Shown here: positions 1 through 6,591 of the stretch, piece after piece
Layout: every line of letters starts with the position of its first letter
How positions within the stretch are numbered: the first letter of the stretch is position 1
NCBI GenBank assembly: GCA_031285575.1
Contig: JAITVX010000247.1
Location: forward strand, 1-12,673
Direction: 5' to 3'
From: Bacteroidales bacterium
Lineage (GTDB): Bacteria; Bacteroidota; Bacteroidia; Bacteroidales; VadinHA17
DNA length: 12,673 nucleotides
The notes under the pieces: generated by a model
Seen by the model: the letters and a program-made list of their open reading frames with translations, nothing else
Told to the model about the DNA's origin: nothing
Databases searched by the model: none
Made by a program: the position numbers and the translations under genes

Positions 1-688
1 ATTCGGGATTATTATCAATTGCTTGCTTTGCTCTTTGTTGATTGGCATTAGAAAATACTTTGATTACAATTTCTATTACCCTTTTTTCGTTTTGAATATC
101 ATTGCTTTTTCGGTCTAGAACCATAAGGCGTTCGTATGAGTGCATAGCCGGATAACCAAGCAAGATGTTTTCTTCATAAACTTGTATTGCATTATCTATA
201 TCACCATCTTTTTCAAGCTGGATACCTTTGTTGTTTAATTCGACTGTCTTGTTTAATATTGCATTATGCTTATTATGTTCGTTTAGTCTTGATTCTAATT
301 CCTCAAATTCTTTTTTAGATATGATTATGTTGTTATAGCCATTAGAAATTGCCGAATAGTTTTTTCTTCTTATAATATCAAAAATTACAGGAAAATATTT
401 ACCATCAATGTCTTTTCGTGGAAATTTTATTTCATCTTCATTCGGTTCGCGTTCACAAGAATTGGGATTTGCCTTGTTGGCTTGATTCCGTTTATAATCT
501 TCTTCTAATTTTTCGGCGGTCGTGTTTATCGGTAGTTTATGTACAAATTCTTGGCCATTAAATGGTGTTTTTAGTTCAAATTCTCCGTACACTTCACCCT
601 TTTCATTGACAAACACCCCATCGACAAGTTCAAATTCCTTTGGTTTGTCTTGCTCTTTTTTACCAAATATTTTAGCAAATAATCCCAT
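1..688 (-). CDS. TPR-like hypothetical protein, 3' end cut by the window
   Basis: An open minus-strand frame starts at ATG 688-686 (MGLFAKIFGKK) and runs without a stop to the window edge, giving 229 codons. The N-terminal half is charged and I do not recognise it. From about residue 145 it becomes helical with a tetratricopeptide-like pattern (NKGIQLEKDGDIDNAIQVY, then NILLGYPAMHSYERL), typical of a repeat that holds protein partners. No signal peptide or membrane segment is visible, so it is probably cytoplasmic. It begins 32 bases after the stop of higA on the same strand with no terminator or promoter between, so it may be read from the higBA promoter. Codons are AT-rich, like the toxin-antitoxin genes and unlike the genes to the right. 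The function is unknown; the open frame is certain, the TPR assignment moderate. Confidence 0.75.
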   Translation of the reverse strand, partial: MGLFAKIFGKKEQDKPKEFELVDGVFVNEKGEVYGEFELKTPFNGQEFVHKLPINTTAEKLEEDYKRNQANKANPNSCEREPNEDEIKFPRKDIDGKYFPVIFDIIRRKNYSAISNGYNNIIISKKEFEELESRLNEHNKHNAILNKTVELNNKGIQLEKDGDIDNAIQVYEENILLGYPAMHSYERLMVLDRKSNDIQNEKRVIEIVIKVFSNANQQRAKQAIDNNPE

Positions 689-720
689 TATAAATCATTT
701 GAATTAAAATTAGTTTTCTG

Positions 721-1032
721 TTACAGTACCGCCGCCGCTTTGCGTATTTCGGCAAGGCGGTTACTCAATTTGCTATCCGTTTGTGCTACTTGTAAATTGT
801 AGTCGGTTTGCATACCAACGAGCATATAGGCAGGAATACCCAATGCTGCTTCCATAATCATTGCAAAGTCGGTTGTTACCGGACGTTTACCGTTCAATAT
901 TTCGTTAAATGCTGTATATGGTAATTCCAATTGTTTTGCAACCGCTCTTTGTGATAAACGGCGGTATTCTAATTCGTCTTTTAACAGTTCGCCCGGATGC
1001 ACGGGACGAAACGGAAATCCTATCTCACTCAT
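721..1032 (-). CDS. higA: HigA-type antitoxin, XRE-family DNA-binding protein
   Basis: This 103-residue protein would neutralise the toxin encoded just upstream and repress their shared promoter. It opens with the HigA/VapI signature HPGELLKDELEYRRLSQ, followed by a helix-turn-helix (SQRAVAKQLELPYTAFNEIL, about residues 27-46), the family's NGKRPVTTDFA segment, and an acidic/amphipathic C-terminus that would contact HigB. Length and domain order are normal for HigA. Its ATG lies 8 bases after the higB stop, the toxin-first order that marks higBA rather than relBE systems. No promoter of its own is visible. The candidate operator in front of higB (1403-1421) is where it would be expected to act; that is an inference from the family. 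Confidence 0.92.
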   Translation of the reverse strand: MSEIGFPFRPVHPGELLKDELEYRRLSQRAVAKQLELPYTAFNEILNGKRPVTTDFAMIMEAALGIPAYMLVGMQTDYNLQVAQTDSKLSNRLAEIRKAAAVL

Positions 1033-1040
1033 AATCGTTT

Positions 1041-1361
1041 TTATCTATAATGATTCGTAATATCTGTCAGTGAACAAAGTTCGACTTCAATTGTATAGTT
1101 TGGATTGAGTATTTCGCGAAATTCAAGGCGGTATAGGTCGTTGATACGCACGGAAGAAAGCCCTTTTTTGCCGCCTTTCAGTTTTTCGTAATTCAAAGAT
1201 TTAATCAAATACAAATCCTCTATTCGTTTCGCCTTAACCAGTGCTCTTACACATTTTGCATAGCCATTCACCACTTGTGGTTGAAAGCGGTGTTTTTTGT
1301 CCGTTGCTTTCCCTGTTTCGTACAATTCTCGTAAATACTCTTTTTCAAACTCAATTTTCAT
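1041..1361 (-). CDS. higB: HigB/RelE-family toxin, predicted ribosome-dependent mRNA nuclease
   Basis: This 106-residue basic protein belongs to the RelE/ParE superfamily of toxins. HigB members cut mRNA on translating ribosomes and are held inactive by HigA. Visible family features are the helical N-terminal half, the LIKSLNYEKLKGGKKGLSSV stretch, the core RINDLYRLEF (compare SIRINDQYRI in plasmid-maintenance killer proteins), and the C-terminal strand with LTDITNHYR, where the final His-Tyr-Arg is in the usual place. Length is typical. It is the first gene of the operon; its ATG sits about 20 bases from a consensus -7 box, so the leader is very short and has no evident Shine-Dalgarno. The reading frame appears intact, so the pair is probably functional. 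Confidence 0.9.
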   Translation of the reverse strand: MKIEFEKEYLRELYETGKATDKKHRFQPQVVNGYAKCVRALVKAKRIEDLYLIKSLNYEKLKGGKKGLSSVRINDLYRLEFREILNPNYTIEVELCSLTDITNHYR

Positions 1362-1380
1362 ATCGCTTATTTATTCGATG

Positions 1381-1411
1381 CAAAGGTAATACTATTTTTT
1401 ATATTCACAAA
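1381..1411 (-). promoter_or_regulatory. higBA promoter (Bacteroidetes consensus)
   Basis: On the minus strand TTTG (1411-1408) is followed by exactly 19 bases and then TACCTTTG (1388-1381), a match to the Bacteroidetes TTTG-N19-TAnnTTTG promoter. Transcription would start about 1374, leaving a leader of roughly 13 bases before higB. Confidence 0.82.
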
Positions 1412-1421
1412 TATAGTGAAT
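1403..1421. promoter_or_regulatory. Candidate HigA operator overlapping the -33 element
   Basis: An inverted repeat ATTCAC-N7-GTGAAT covers the -33 TTTG of the higBA promoter. HigA proteins repress their own operon by binding such palindromes at the promoter. The repeat is seen directly; its role is inferred. Confidence 0.55.
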
Positions 1422-1426
1422 TGTTT

Positions 1427-1681
1427 TTATTTCGATGGTTTACAGTTTCCTTTTTTTCTATGTACTTCCCCTTTGTAAATAGTGCAAATTTTATTACGGT
1501 ACCGGCCTTTGGTTTCGGCAACACGCCGGTTAAATAGCTCCCAAACATTTTCATCGGTAAACTCAAAGTGCATAGTGCCTTTTTTGTAGCCACGAATGCG
1601 GAAAAATCCCCATTCATACCATTGCCCCCACTCCATGTTCATGCGACTGACAAACGTGCTTAAAGTATGGGGGTAAAACAA
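1427..1681 (-). pseudogene. Fragment of a DUF4942-like protein
   Basis: The minus-strand frame contains a protein-like block, WGQWYEWGFFRIRGYKKGTM then HFEFTDENVWELFNRRVAE, that I recognise as resembling the C-terminal part of DUF4942 proteins. These are found in Bacteroidetes mobile elements, often beside or fused to N-6 DNA methylase domains. Everything N-terminal to it is missing: an in-frame TAG lies just upstream of 1681, and no continuation appears in the other frames to 1900. The first ATG in frame is at about 1642, so a short product could be made, but a free-standing fragment of one family end is best read as a relic. It supports a history of mobile-element insertion and decay between higBA and the tRNA. 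Family assignment is by memory of the motif and is moderate. Confidence 0.5.
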
Positions 1682-1901
1682 AATGTCCTAATTTCATGAG
1701 AGACAGAAAACGGCGTAAAGTGGCAATAGATGCAGGAGTAAGCGGCCTATGACGACATTGTTCGTTTAAAACGAAACGTCCGAAAAGTTTAATTTGTTTT
1801 AATTTTTTAAAGAAAAAGACGACATAAGTTAAAGAAAAGTTTAATTCTATGCCTGAAATACCCTTGAAAACGCAAAGAAAAGATGAATGGAGAAATAGCA
1901 T

Positions 1902-1936
1902 AAAAAAACAGGGACTGAAAATTGTTTAGTCCCTGT
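1902..1936 (-). terminator. Rho-independent terminator of tRNA-Ala
   Basis: On the minus strand ACAGGGACT and AGTCCCTGT form a perfect 9-bp stem with an 11-base loop, followed directly by seven T. It lies 33 bases beyond the tRNA 3' end and would terminate its transcript. Confidence 0.85.
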
Positions 1937-1969
1937 CAATTATAATATTCTGTTTATCAAGATTTATTG

Positions 1970-2043
1970 TGGAGATTAGGGGAATCGAACCCCTGACCTT
2001 TTGACTGCCAGTCAAACGCTCTATCCAACAGAGCTAAACCCCC
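1970..2043 (-). tRNA. tRNA-Ala (anticodon GGC)
   Basis: The minus strand folds into a complete 74-base cloverleaf. The acceptor is GGGGGTT with AATCTCC (two G-U pairs), the D stem GCTC/GAGC has a GG-containing loop, and the anticodon stem is TTTGA/TCAAA. The loop CTGGCAG gives anticodon GGC, reading GCC and GCU alanine codons. The variable region is five bases and the T arm is AGGGG-TTCGAAT-CCCCT. The discriminator base is A, and CCA is not encoded (CAA follows), so the end must be added enzymatically. A promoter box lies just upstream and a terminator just downstream, so it is a single-gene transcription unit. Confidence 0.95.
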
Positions 2044-2055
2044 ATTTAATTAATG

Positions 2056-2063
2056 CAAATATA
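2056..2063 (-). promoter_or_regulatory. -7 box of the tRNA-Ala promoter
   Basis: TATATTTG on the minus strand matches TAnnTTTG and lies 12 bases before the tRNA 5' end, a fitting distance for a short 5' leader. The -33 region is T-rich with no clean TTTG at the usual spacing. Confidence 0.65.
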
Positions 2064-2186
2064 GCTATTTTTTACAATAAAAAAGATGTTGAGAAAAAAA
2101 ATACCAGGGCAACAGCATCAAAATAGATATATCTGTTGAATTATTATCTTTACGGTCATTAGTTTTTATTTTTTTGTCAAAATTTT

Positions 2187-3018
2187 AATTACGGTGTGTT
2201 AGTATAAGACAGGAAATAAGTGTATCCATGCGCTATGGAACTCACACAAGCACAATACGGGCAGATATCAGACTGTTTCCCGAAACATAGAGGCAGCCTT
2301 ACATACTCTAACTTGCAGGTGATTAACACTTTTCTTTATATTGCTGAAAACGGTTGCAAATTGAGGGTGCTACCCGAGAAATACGGGAATTGGTACACAA
2401 TCTGTTACCGCATCAGCCGCCGGGCAAAAAATGGCATAATCAACAGGGCTTTTGCCAAATTGCAGGATGAGCAGATAGGCAGGGTTAAGACAGATGTGCT
2501 TTCAATGGACAGAACAGGAGTGAAAGTCCATTCCGAGCAGGTACGCGCAAAAAAAACGGGATTCAGTCCATCGGTGTTTCCCGCGGAGACAGAAACAATA
2601 GAATTCATCCGGTTGCCGCGAGCGATCGAATAGCTGTTGCTTTTCAGCTGTCTGGTGGACAATACCATGATGCACCACAGGGACGTCCGTTGTCGGAAGC
2701 TCAGCGTCTGGACGGACTGGCTAAACGGAAGACGGTATATATGGCGATGGACAAAAGCTATTAAGAAGATCTGACACGCAAGGCTGTGAAAAAAGAAGAT
2801 TTAAATCGGTTGTTCCGCCTAAGTCGAATCGCAAGAAGCCGTGGAAGTACAACAAAAATATTTACAAACGTAGCAACGAAGTCGAGCGGCTTTTCCGCCG
2901 CATAAAAGGGTGCAGAAGAGTGTGTACGCAATATGAAAAATTCAATGTAATGTATCTGGTATTCTTGCGTTTAGCGCTTATTTACGATGAGTCGAAATTA
3001 TGCTAACACGCCGTAATT
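2187..3018 (+). mobile_element. Degenerate IS5-family insertion sequence
   Basis: About 832 bp are bounded by terminal inverted repeats. The left copy 2187-2207 and the reverse complement of the right copy 2998-3018 agree at 19 of 21 bases; both contain ACGG[T/C]GTGTTAG. The size, the single transposase gene filling the element, and the transposase motifs fit the IS5 family (IS427-like group). I could not see a convincing target-site duplication, which is expected for an old copy. It sits between tRNA-Ala and the kinase operon. The last transposase codon lies inside the right repeat, a compact arrangement. Confidence 0.82.
2235..3006 (+). pseudogene. IS5-family DDE transposase, inactivated by two frameshifts and a stop
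   Basis: The original protein can be read only by joining three frames. Segment one, from ATG 2235 to about 2560, gives ELTQAQYGQISDCFPKHRG and ends with the first catalytic Asp region VLSMDRTGVKVHS. Segment two, about 2561-2805, reads IQSIGVSRGDRNNRIHPV, then FQLSGGQYHDAPQGRP and the second Asp region YMAMDKSY. The next codon is TAA where Glu is expected, so there is also a nonsense mutation. Segment three, about 2808-3006, reads VVPPKSNRKKPWKYNKNIYK, then NEVERLFRRIKG with the catalytic Glu. All three DDE residues survive but in different frames, so no active enzyme can be made without repair. The first frame alone would yield a truncated 132-residue product ending at 2633. Confidence 0.9.
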
Positions 3019-3083
3019 TTCAGGACACAGTTTCTTCCCTGAGTTTCGTACACATGTTTAAGCTGCAAGGTAGGCTGGCAAGA

Positions 3084-3134
3084 GTTAAGAAAACGTTAAA
3101 TAATAACAGGTATTAACATTATAGTATAAATTTG
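3084..3134 (+). promoter_or_regulatory. Promoter and possible regulator site of the two-component operon
   Basis: TAAATTTG at 3127-3134 matches the TAnnTTTG box, but no TTTG lies at the -33 spacing. Upstream, GTTAA occurs at 3084 and 3095, exactly 11 bases apart, the spacing typical of direct repeats bound by OmpR/PhoB regulators. The box is only 4 bases from the annotated kinase ATG, so a start about 5-8 bases downstream would give a nearly leaderless message. An activator-dependent, autoregulated promoter is an inference. Confidence 0.5.
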
Positions 3135-3138
3135 CATT

Positions 3139-4686
3139 ATGAGCAAGCCGAAATTCATGCTGTTGATAGTAATGATGGTACTGTCGATGACTGGTATCAT
3201 CTGGGTACAGGCAATCTGGATCAGGAATGCTTATGAGATACGCAATGAGAATTTCAATAACGCGGTTGTGTCGAGCCTCAATAATGCTGCCGAACATATA
3301 ATGTCTTTGCAGCGGATAAATTTCTTTAACAACTATCTGCCTTCGGGAGCGGGCTATCCTGTGAGGCCGCCTGATTATCTGAATATCCGCAAACATTCTC
3401 AGATGGACAGCGGCGGATATGTATTTAATTCAAAGTCATATGTTTTTACGGGAAATGATGCAGCATCTGATTCGGCAATGCTTGTTGTTGCGTCGAAGGG
3501 GGGGGGGAGAGACGATGTGTGGAACCCCAATGCCAGGCCCCTTTCCGAAAGACAGCATGATTTTATTACCTGGGTTAAACAGCATACAAATGAGTTTCAC
3601 AATCTCAGCGACCAGTTTATAATGGAAATATATCAGTGGGAAAAGACACTGGATATCGGCAATGCCGATATAAACAATGTGTTAAGGCAAACCTTTGAAT
3701 ATGCCGGAATACATACGCCCTATGAATTTGCAGTTATTAAAAATGGGCAGACACAGGAAGGAGAATTTAAAAGGAACAGTGCCGATTTCTTCAAAAGCGG
3801 CTATATGGTGAGGCTGTTTCCAGGCAACATGATAAGGCAGGACATAGTTCTTTCCGTTATATTCCCCGCAAGGGCCAACTACGTTCTGGGGCAGGTATTC
3901 TGGCTGCTTGGCGGCTCGCTCGCCTTTTCACTGTTTATTGTAGCCACCTTCGGCCTCAGCCTTTATTTTATAGTAAGGCAGAAAAAAATATCCGAAATGA
4001 AATCCGATTTTCTTAACAACATGACGCACGAGTTTAAAACCCCTATCGCAACAATATCACTGGCAGCTGACACAATATCAAACCCAAAGATTATATGCGA
4101 TGAAGCGAAAATAATGCAGTTTGTGGGCATGATAAAAAAGGAAAACAGCCGGATGAACAAGAGGGTTGAAACAATACTTCAGATAGCCTCGCTTGATAAA
4201 AGGGAAATACTGTTCAACTTTGAAAACACTTCAATGCACACCGTTATAGACCACGTTCTTGAAGCAATAGAGATACAGGTGCAACGTAAAAACGGTACAG
4301 TTGTTAAGGTTTACGACGCCGCAAATTCCTTTGTCAGTGGCGACAGTGAACACCTGTCAAACCTTGTTAACAACCTCCTCGACAATGCCATAAAGTATTC
4401 TCCCGAGAATCCCGAAATCACAGTTGAAACAAAGAATAGCAGTAACTGCTTTATCTTCTCTGTTGAAGACAAGGGAACCGGAATGACAAAAGCCATTCAG
4501 AGTAAGATATTTGAAAGATTTTACCGGCAGCCGTCGGGAAACATACACAACGTGAAAGGATTCGGTCTTGGGCTGCATTACGTGCGCACAATAGTCGAAG
4601 CCCACAAAGGAACAATAAGCGTAACCAGCGAGCCCGGCAAGGGAAGCCGCTTTGAAGTAACCCTGCCGCTAAATACCGAATACTGA
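3139..4686 (+). CDS. Membrane sensor histidine kinase, RprX-like
   Basis: This 515-residue kinase would sense an envelope signal and phosphorylate the regulator encoded next. It has one membrane helix at about 5-26, an extracytoplasmic domain of about 220 residues with no domain I recognise, and a second helix at about 251-279. No HAMP is evident; the cytoplasmic kinase follows directly. The kinase motifs are complete: H-box with His297 in MTHEFKTP, N-box NLLDNAIKYS (412-421), G1 EDKGTGM, F-box FERFYR and G2 GFGLGL. Architecture and length resemble Bacteroides RprX, which I suggest as the nearest described relative without a search. The stop is separated from the regulator's ATG by one base, so the two are translationally coupled. 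Codons 120-123 contain a run of ten G (3498-3507), unusual for this gene and prone to slippage; loss or gain of one G truncates the protein before the kinase domain. Confidence 0.93.
   Translation: MSKPKFMLLIVMMVLSMTGIIWVQAIWIRNAYEIRNENFNNAVVSSLNNAAEHIMSLQRINFFNNYLPSGAGYPVRPPDYLNIRKHSQMDSGGYVFNSKSYVFTGNDAASDSAMLVVASKGGGRDDVWNPNARPLSERQHDFITWVKQHTNEFHNLSDQFIMEIYQWEKTLDIGNADINNVLRQTFEYAGIHTPYEFAVIKNGQTQEGEFKRNSADFFKSGYMVRLFPGNMIRQDIVLSVIFPARANYVLGQVFWLLGGSLAFSLFIVATFGLSLYFIVRQKKISEMKSDFLNNMTHEFKTPIATISLAADTISNPKIICDEAKIMQFVGMIKKENSRMNKRVETILQIASLDKREILFNFENTSMHTVIDHVLEAIEIQVQRKNGTVVKVYDAANSFVSGDSEHLSNLVNNLLDNAIKYSPENPEITVETKNSSNCFIFSVEDKGTGMTKAIQSKIFERFYRQPSGNIHNVKGFGLGLHYVRTIVEAHKGTISVTSEPGKGSRFEVTLPLNTEY
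3498..3507 (+). repeat. Poly-G tract (G10) inside the kinase gene
   Basis: Ten consecutive G encode the end of Lys120 and Gly121-123. One G fewer shifts into a frame that stops at 3620-3622; one G more shifts into the third frame, which stops with TGA soon after. Either change removes the second membrane helix and the kinase domain. Confidence 0.95.
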
Positions 4687-4687
4687 C

Positions 4688-5383
4688 ATGAACTCAAAAT
4701 CTGTAAAAATACTGCTTGTAGAAGACGACCTCAGTTTCGGGTCGGTACTCAAATCATTTCTTGAAATCAACGACTACCAGGTTGACTGGGTTGACGACGG
4801 CAAATACGCCTTCGACCACTTCAAGCGCGGAACTTTCAATATTTGCATACTCGACGTTATGCTGCCGCACGTTGACGGCTTTACCATTGCCGGCGAAATA
4901 AGAAAGATAAACAGTGAAGTCCCCATCGTTTTTCTCACTGCCAAAAAGCTAAAGGAAGACGTTTTGCAAGGCTACGGAGCCGGCGGCGACGACTACATAA
5001 CAAAACCGTTCGACACCGACATTCTTCTTGCAAAGATAAGTGCAATACTTGCGCGCCGCGATTTTCAGTCGGCCACAAAAGACATTTACACCATTGGCCG
5101 GTTTGTTTTCAATGCCAAGTTGCGTACGCTTGCAATCAACGATGCTGAAACAAAACTGTCGCCCAAAGAAGCCGAACTGCTCGAATTGCTGGCCTCAACC
5201 CCGAATAAACTTCTCAACAGAGAACAGGCATTAAAAAAAATATGGGGTGCCGACGACTATTTTACCGCCCGTAGCATGGATGTTTACGTTACAAAACTGA
5301 GGCGATACCTTGCTGATGACCCTTTGCTGGTTATAAAAAATATTCATGGCGCAGGATTTCAACTTATCATAAAAGATAGTTAA
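4688..5383 (+). CDS. OmpR/PhoB-family response regulator, RprY-like
   Basis: This 231-residue DNA-binding regulator is the partner of the kinase upstream. The receiver domain spans about 6-120, with the acidic pocket E12-D13-D14, the phospho-acceptor Asp56 (CILDVMLP), Thr84 in FLTAK and Lys106 in YITKPF. A winged helix-turn-helix follows at about 130-228, including KLSPKEAELLELLA, the recognition-helix region SMDVYVTKLRRYL and the wing IKNIHGAGFQL. All active-site residues are present. Its length and the FLTAKKLKEDVLQGY stretch resemble Bacteroides RprY; orthology is not tested. It starts one base after the kinase stop and ends before a strong terminator, so the operon is two genes. The regulon cannot be read from the window, but repeats ahead of the kinase suggest autoregulation. 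Confidence 0.93.
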   Translation: MNSKSVKILLVEDDLSFGSVLKSFLEINDYQVDWVDDGKYAFDHFKRGTFNICILDVMLPHVDGFTIAGEIRKINSEVPIVFLTAKKLKEDVLQGYGAGGDDYITKPFDTDILLAKISAILARRDFQSATKDIYTIGRFVFNAKLRTLAINDAETKLSPKEAELLELLASTPNKLLNREQALKKIWGADDYFTARSMDVYVTKLRRYLADDPLLVIKNIHGAGFQLIIKDS

Positions 5384-5412
5384 CTTTGGGCGATTGATTT
5401 TTTCATATTTTT

Positions 5413-5456
5413 CGGATGACAGCATATACTCCGGTGTATGTGTCATCCGTTTTTTT
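5413..5456 (+). terminator. Rho-independent terminator of the two-component operon
   Basis: CGGATGACA and TGTCATCCG form a perfect 9-bp stem. It is extended past a one-base bulge by 7 more pairs (CATATAC with GTGTATG) and capped by a small loop. Seven T follow at 5450-5456. It lies about 30 bases after the regulator stop. Confidence 0.9.
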
Positions 5457-5552
5457 ATAAGAATTTTCTGATATTTTACCTGATGATTATTTGGATATCA
5501 AGTCTTAATTTTAACAGGAAAGAAATAATCAAAGAATTTACAATTCATAAGT

Positions 5553-5560
5553 TATCTTTG
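5553..5560 (+). promoter_or_regulatory. -7 box for the glucosaminidase gene
   Basis: TATCTTTG matches TAnnTTTG and lies 17 bases before the ATG at 5578, implying a leader of about 10 bases. No clear -33 element is seen. Confidence 0.65.
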
Positions 5561-5577
5561 CCGTCAAAAATTACATA

Positions 5578-6591
5578 ATGTTTAAGTTGCGATTATTCAT
5601 AATATTGCTGGTGTTACTGTCGGTTTACTCGTGCGGCGTAAGGCGGCCTGCAACAAGTGTTGTTCCTGCGTCAGCAGGCGGAGTTCAGGGGGCATACATT
5701 GACCGGTACAGCGGCCTGGCCATAAGCGAAATGAAAAGGTCGGGCGTGCCGGCAAGCATAACTTTGGCACAGGGAATGCTTGAATCAAATTACGGCAGAA
5801 GCCGGCTGGCTGTTTCGGCAAATAACCACTTCGGAATAAAATGCCACAGCAGCTGGAAAGGAGCTACAATTACCCACGACGACGACAGACGTAACGAATG
5901 TTTCCGTAAATATAACCGGGTGGAAGATTCATTCAGCGACCATTCTGATTTCCTTACCTCAACAGCAAGGTACAGGGAGCTTTTCAGCCTGAAGCCCGAA
6001 GACTATGCCGGCTGGGCAAGGGGATTGAAGAAGGCAGGATATGCCACAAACCCCGATTATGCAAATTTATTGATAAGAAAAATAGAGGAATACGAGCTGT
6101 GGCGTTACGACCGCGGATATAAAAGTTCTTCAAAAGAGCCAGCCATTGCAACCGCGCCTGAAAAAACAGTGGCTGTTGACGTTGCACCTGCCAATGTTCC
6201 GGTAACGATTCCCGACGGACAGTTTGCAGTTGCCTCAAAGGTGTCGAGAGTGAAAGAAAACAACAGGATAAAGTATATCATTGCCGATGGAAAAGACACC
6301 CGCGAAAGCATTGAAAATGAATTTAGCCTGCTGAAATGGGAACTTGCAAGATACAATGATGCCGGTGGCGACTTCAGGCCTGTTCCCGGGCAGATTGTTT
6401 ACCTGCAGCCAAAGCGCGACAGGGCTGAGTCGGGGAAAGACATACACAATGCAACAGGCAGTGATACCATGTATTCAATATCGCAGCAATACGGAATAAA
6501 ACTGAAGAAGCTCTATGAAATGAACCGCATGGCTGCGGGCGAGGAACCCCGTGAAGGCGACCGTATATGGCTGCGGGCAATAAAACCCTAA
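5578..6591 (+). CDS. Lipoprotein N-acetylglucosaminidase (GH73-like) with LysM-like C-terminus
   Basis: This 337-residue enzyme is predicted to cut glycan strands of peptidoglycan. It begins with a lipoprotein signal, a hydrophobic stretch at 4-16 and the lipobox VYSC with Cys19, so it should be anchored in a membrane facing the periplasm or surface. Residues about 40-180 match the glucosaminidase family (FlgJ/LytG type): SGVPASITLAQGMLESNYG with the likely catalytic Glu69, NNHFGIKC, then FRKYNRVEDSFSDHSDFL and the GLKKAGYATNPDYANLLI block. A linker rich in Ala, Pro and Val follows. The C-terminus has a divergent LysM-like segment (about 230-280) and a clearer LysM at about 290-334 (SDTMYSISQQYGIKLKKLYE, then REGDRIWL) for wall binding. 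It has its own promoter box. It ends tail to tail with fmt, the two stop codons overlapping at 6588-6591. Confidence 0.9.
   Translation: MFKLRLFIILLVLLSVYSCGVRRPATSVVPASAGGVQGAYIDRYSGLAISEMKRSGVPASITLAQGMLESNYGRSRLAVSANNHFGIKCHSSWKGATITHDDDRRNECFRKYNRVEDSFSDHSDFLTSTARYRELFSLKPEDYAGWARGLKKAGYATNPDYANLLIRKIEEYELWRYDRGYKSSSKEPAIATAPEKTVAVDVAPANVPVTIPDGQFAVASKVSRVKENNRIKYIIADGKDTRESIENEFSLLKWELARYNDAGGDFRPVPGQIVYLQPKRDRAESGKDIHNATGSDTMYSISQQYGIKLKKLYEMNRMAAGEEPREGDRIWLRAIKP

Noticed and set aside
1614..1901. 95-codon minus-strand frame
   Set aside because: No recognisable motif; it overlaps the DUF4942-like block in another frame and runs back to the tRNA terminator.
2176..3030. Target-site duplication of the IS5-like element
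   Set aside because: The bases outside the two inverted repeats do not form a convincing direct repeat at any plausible boundary.
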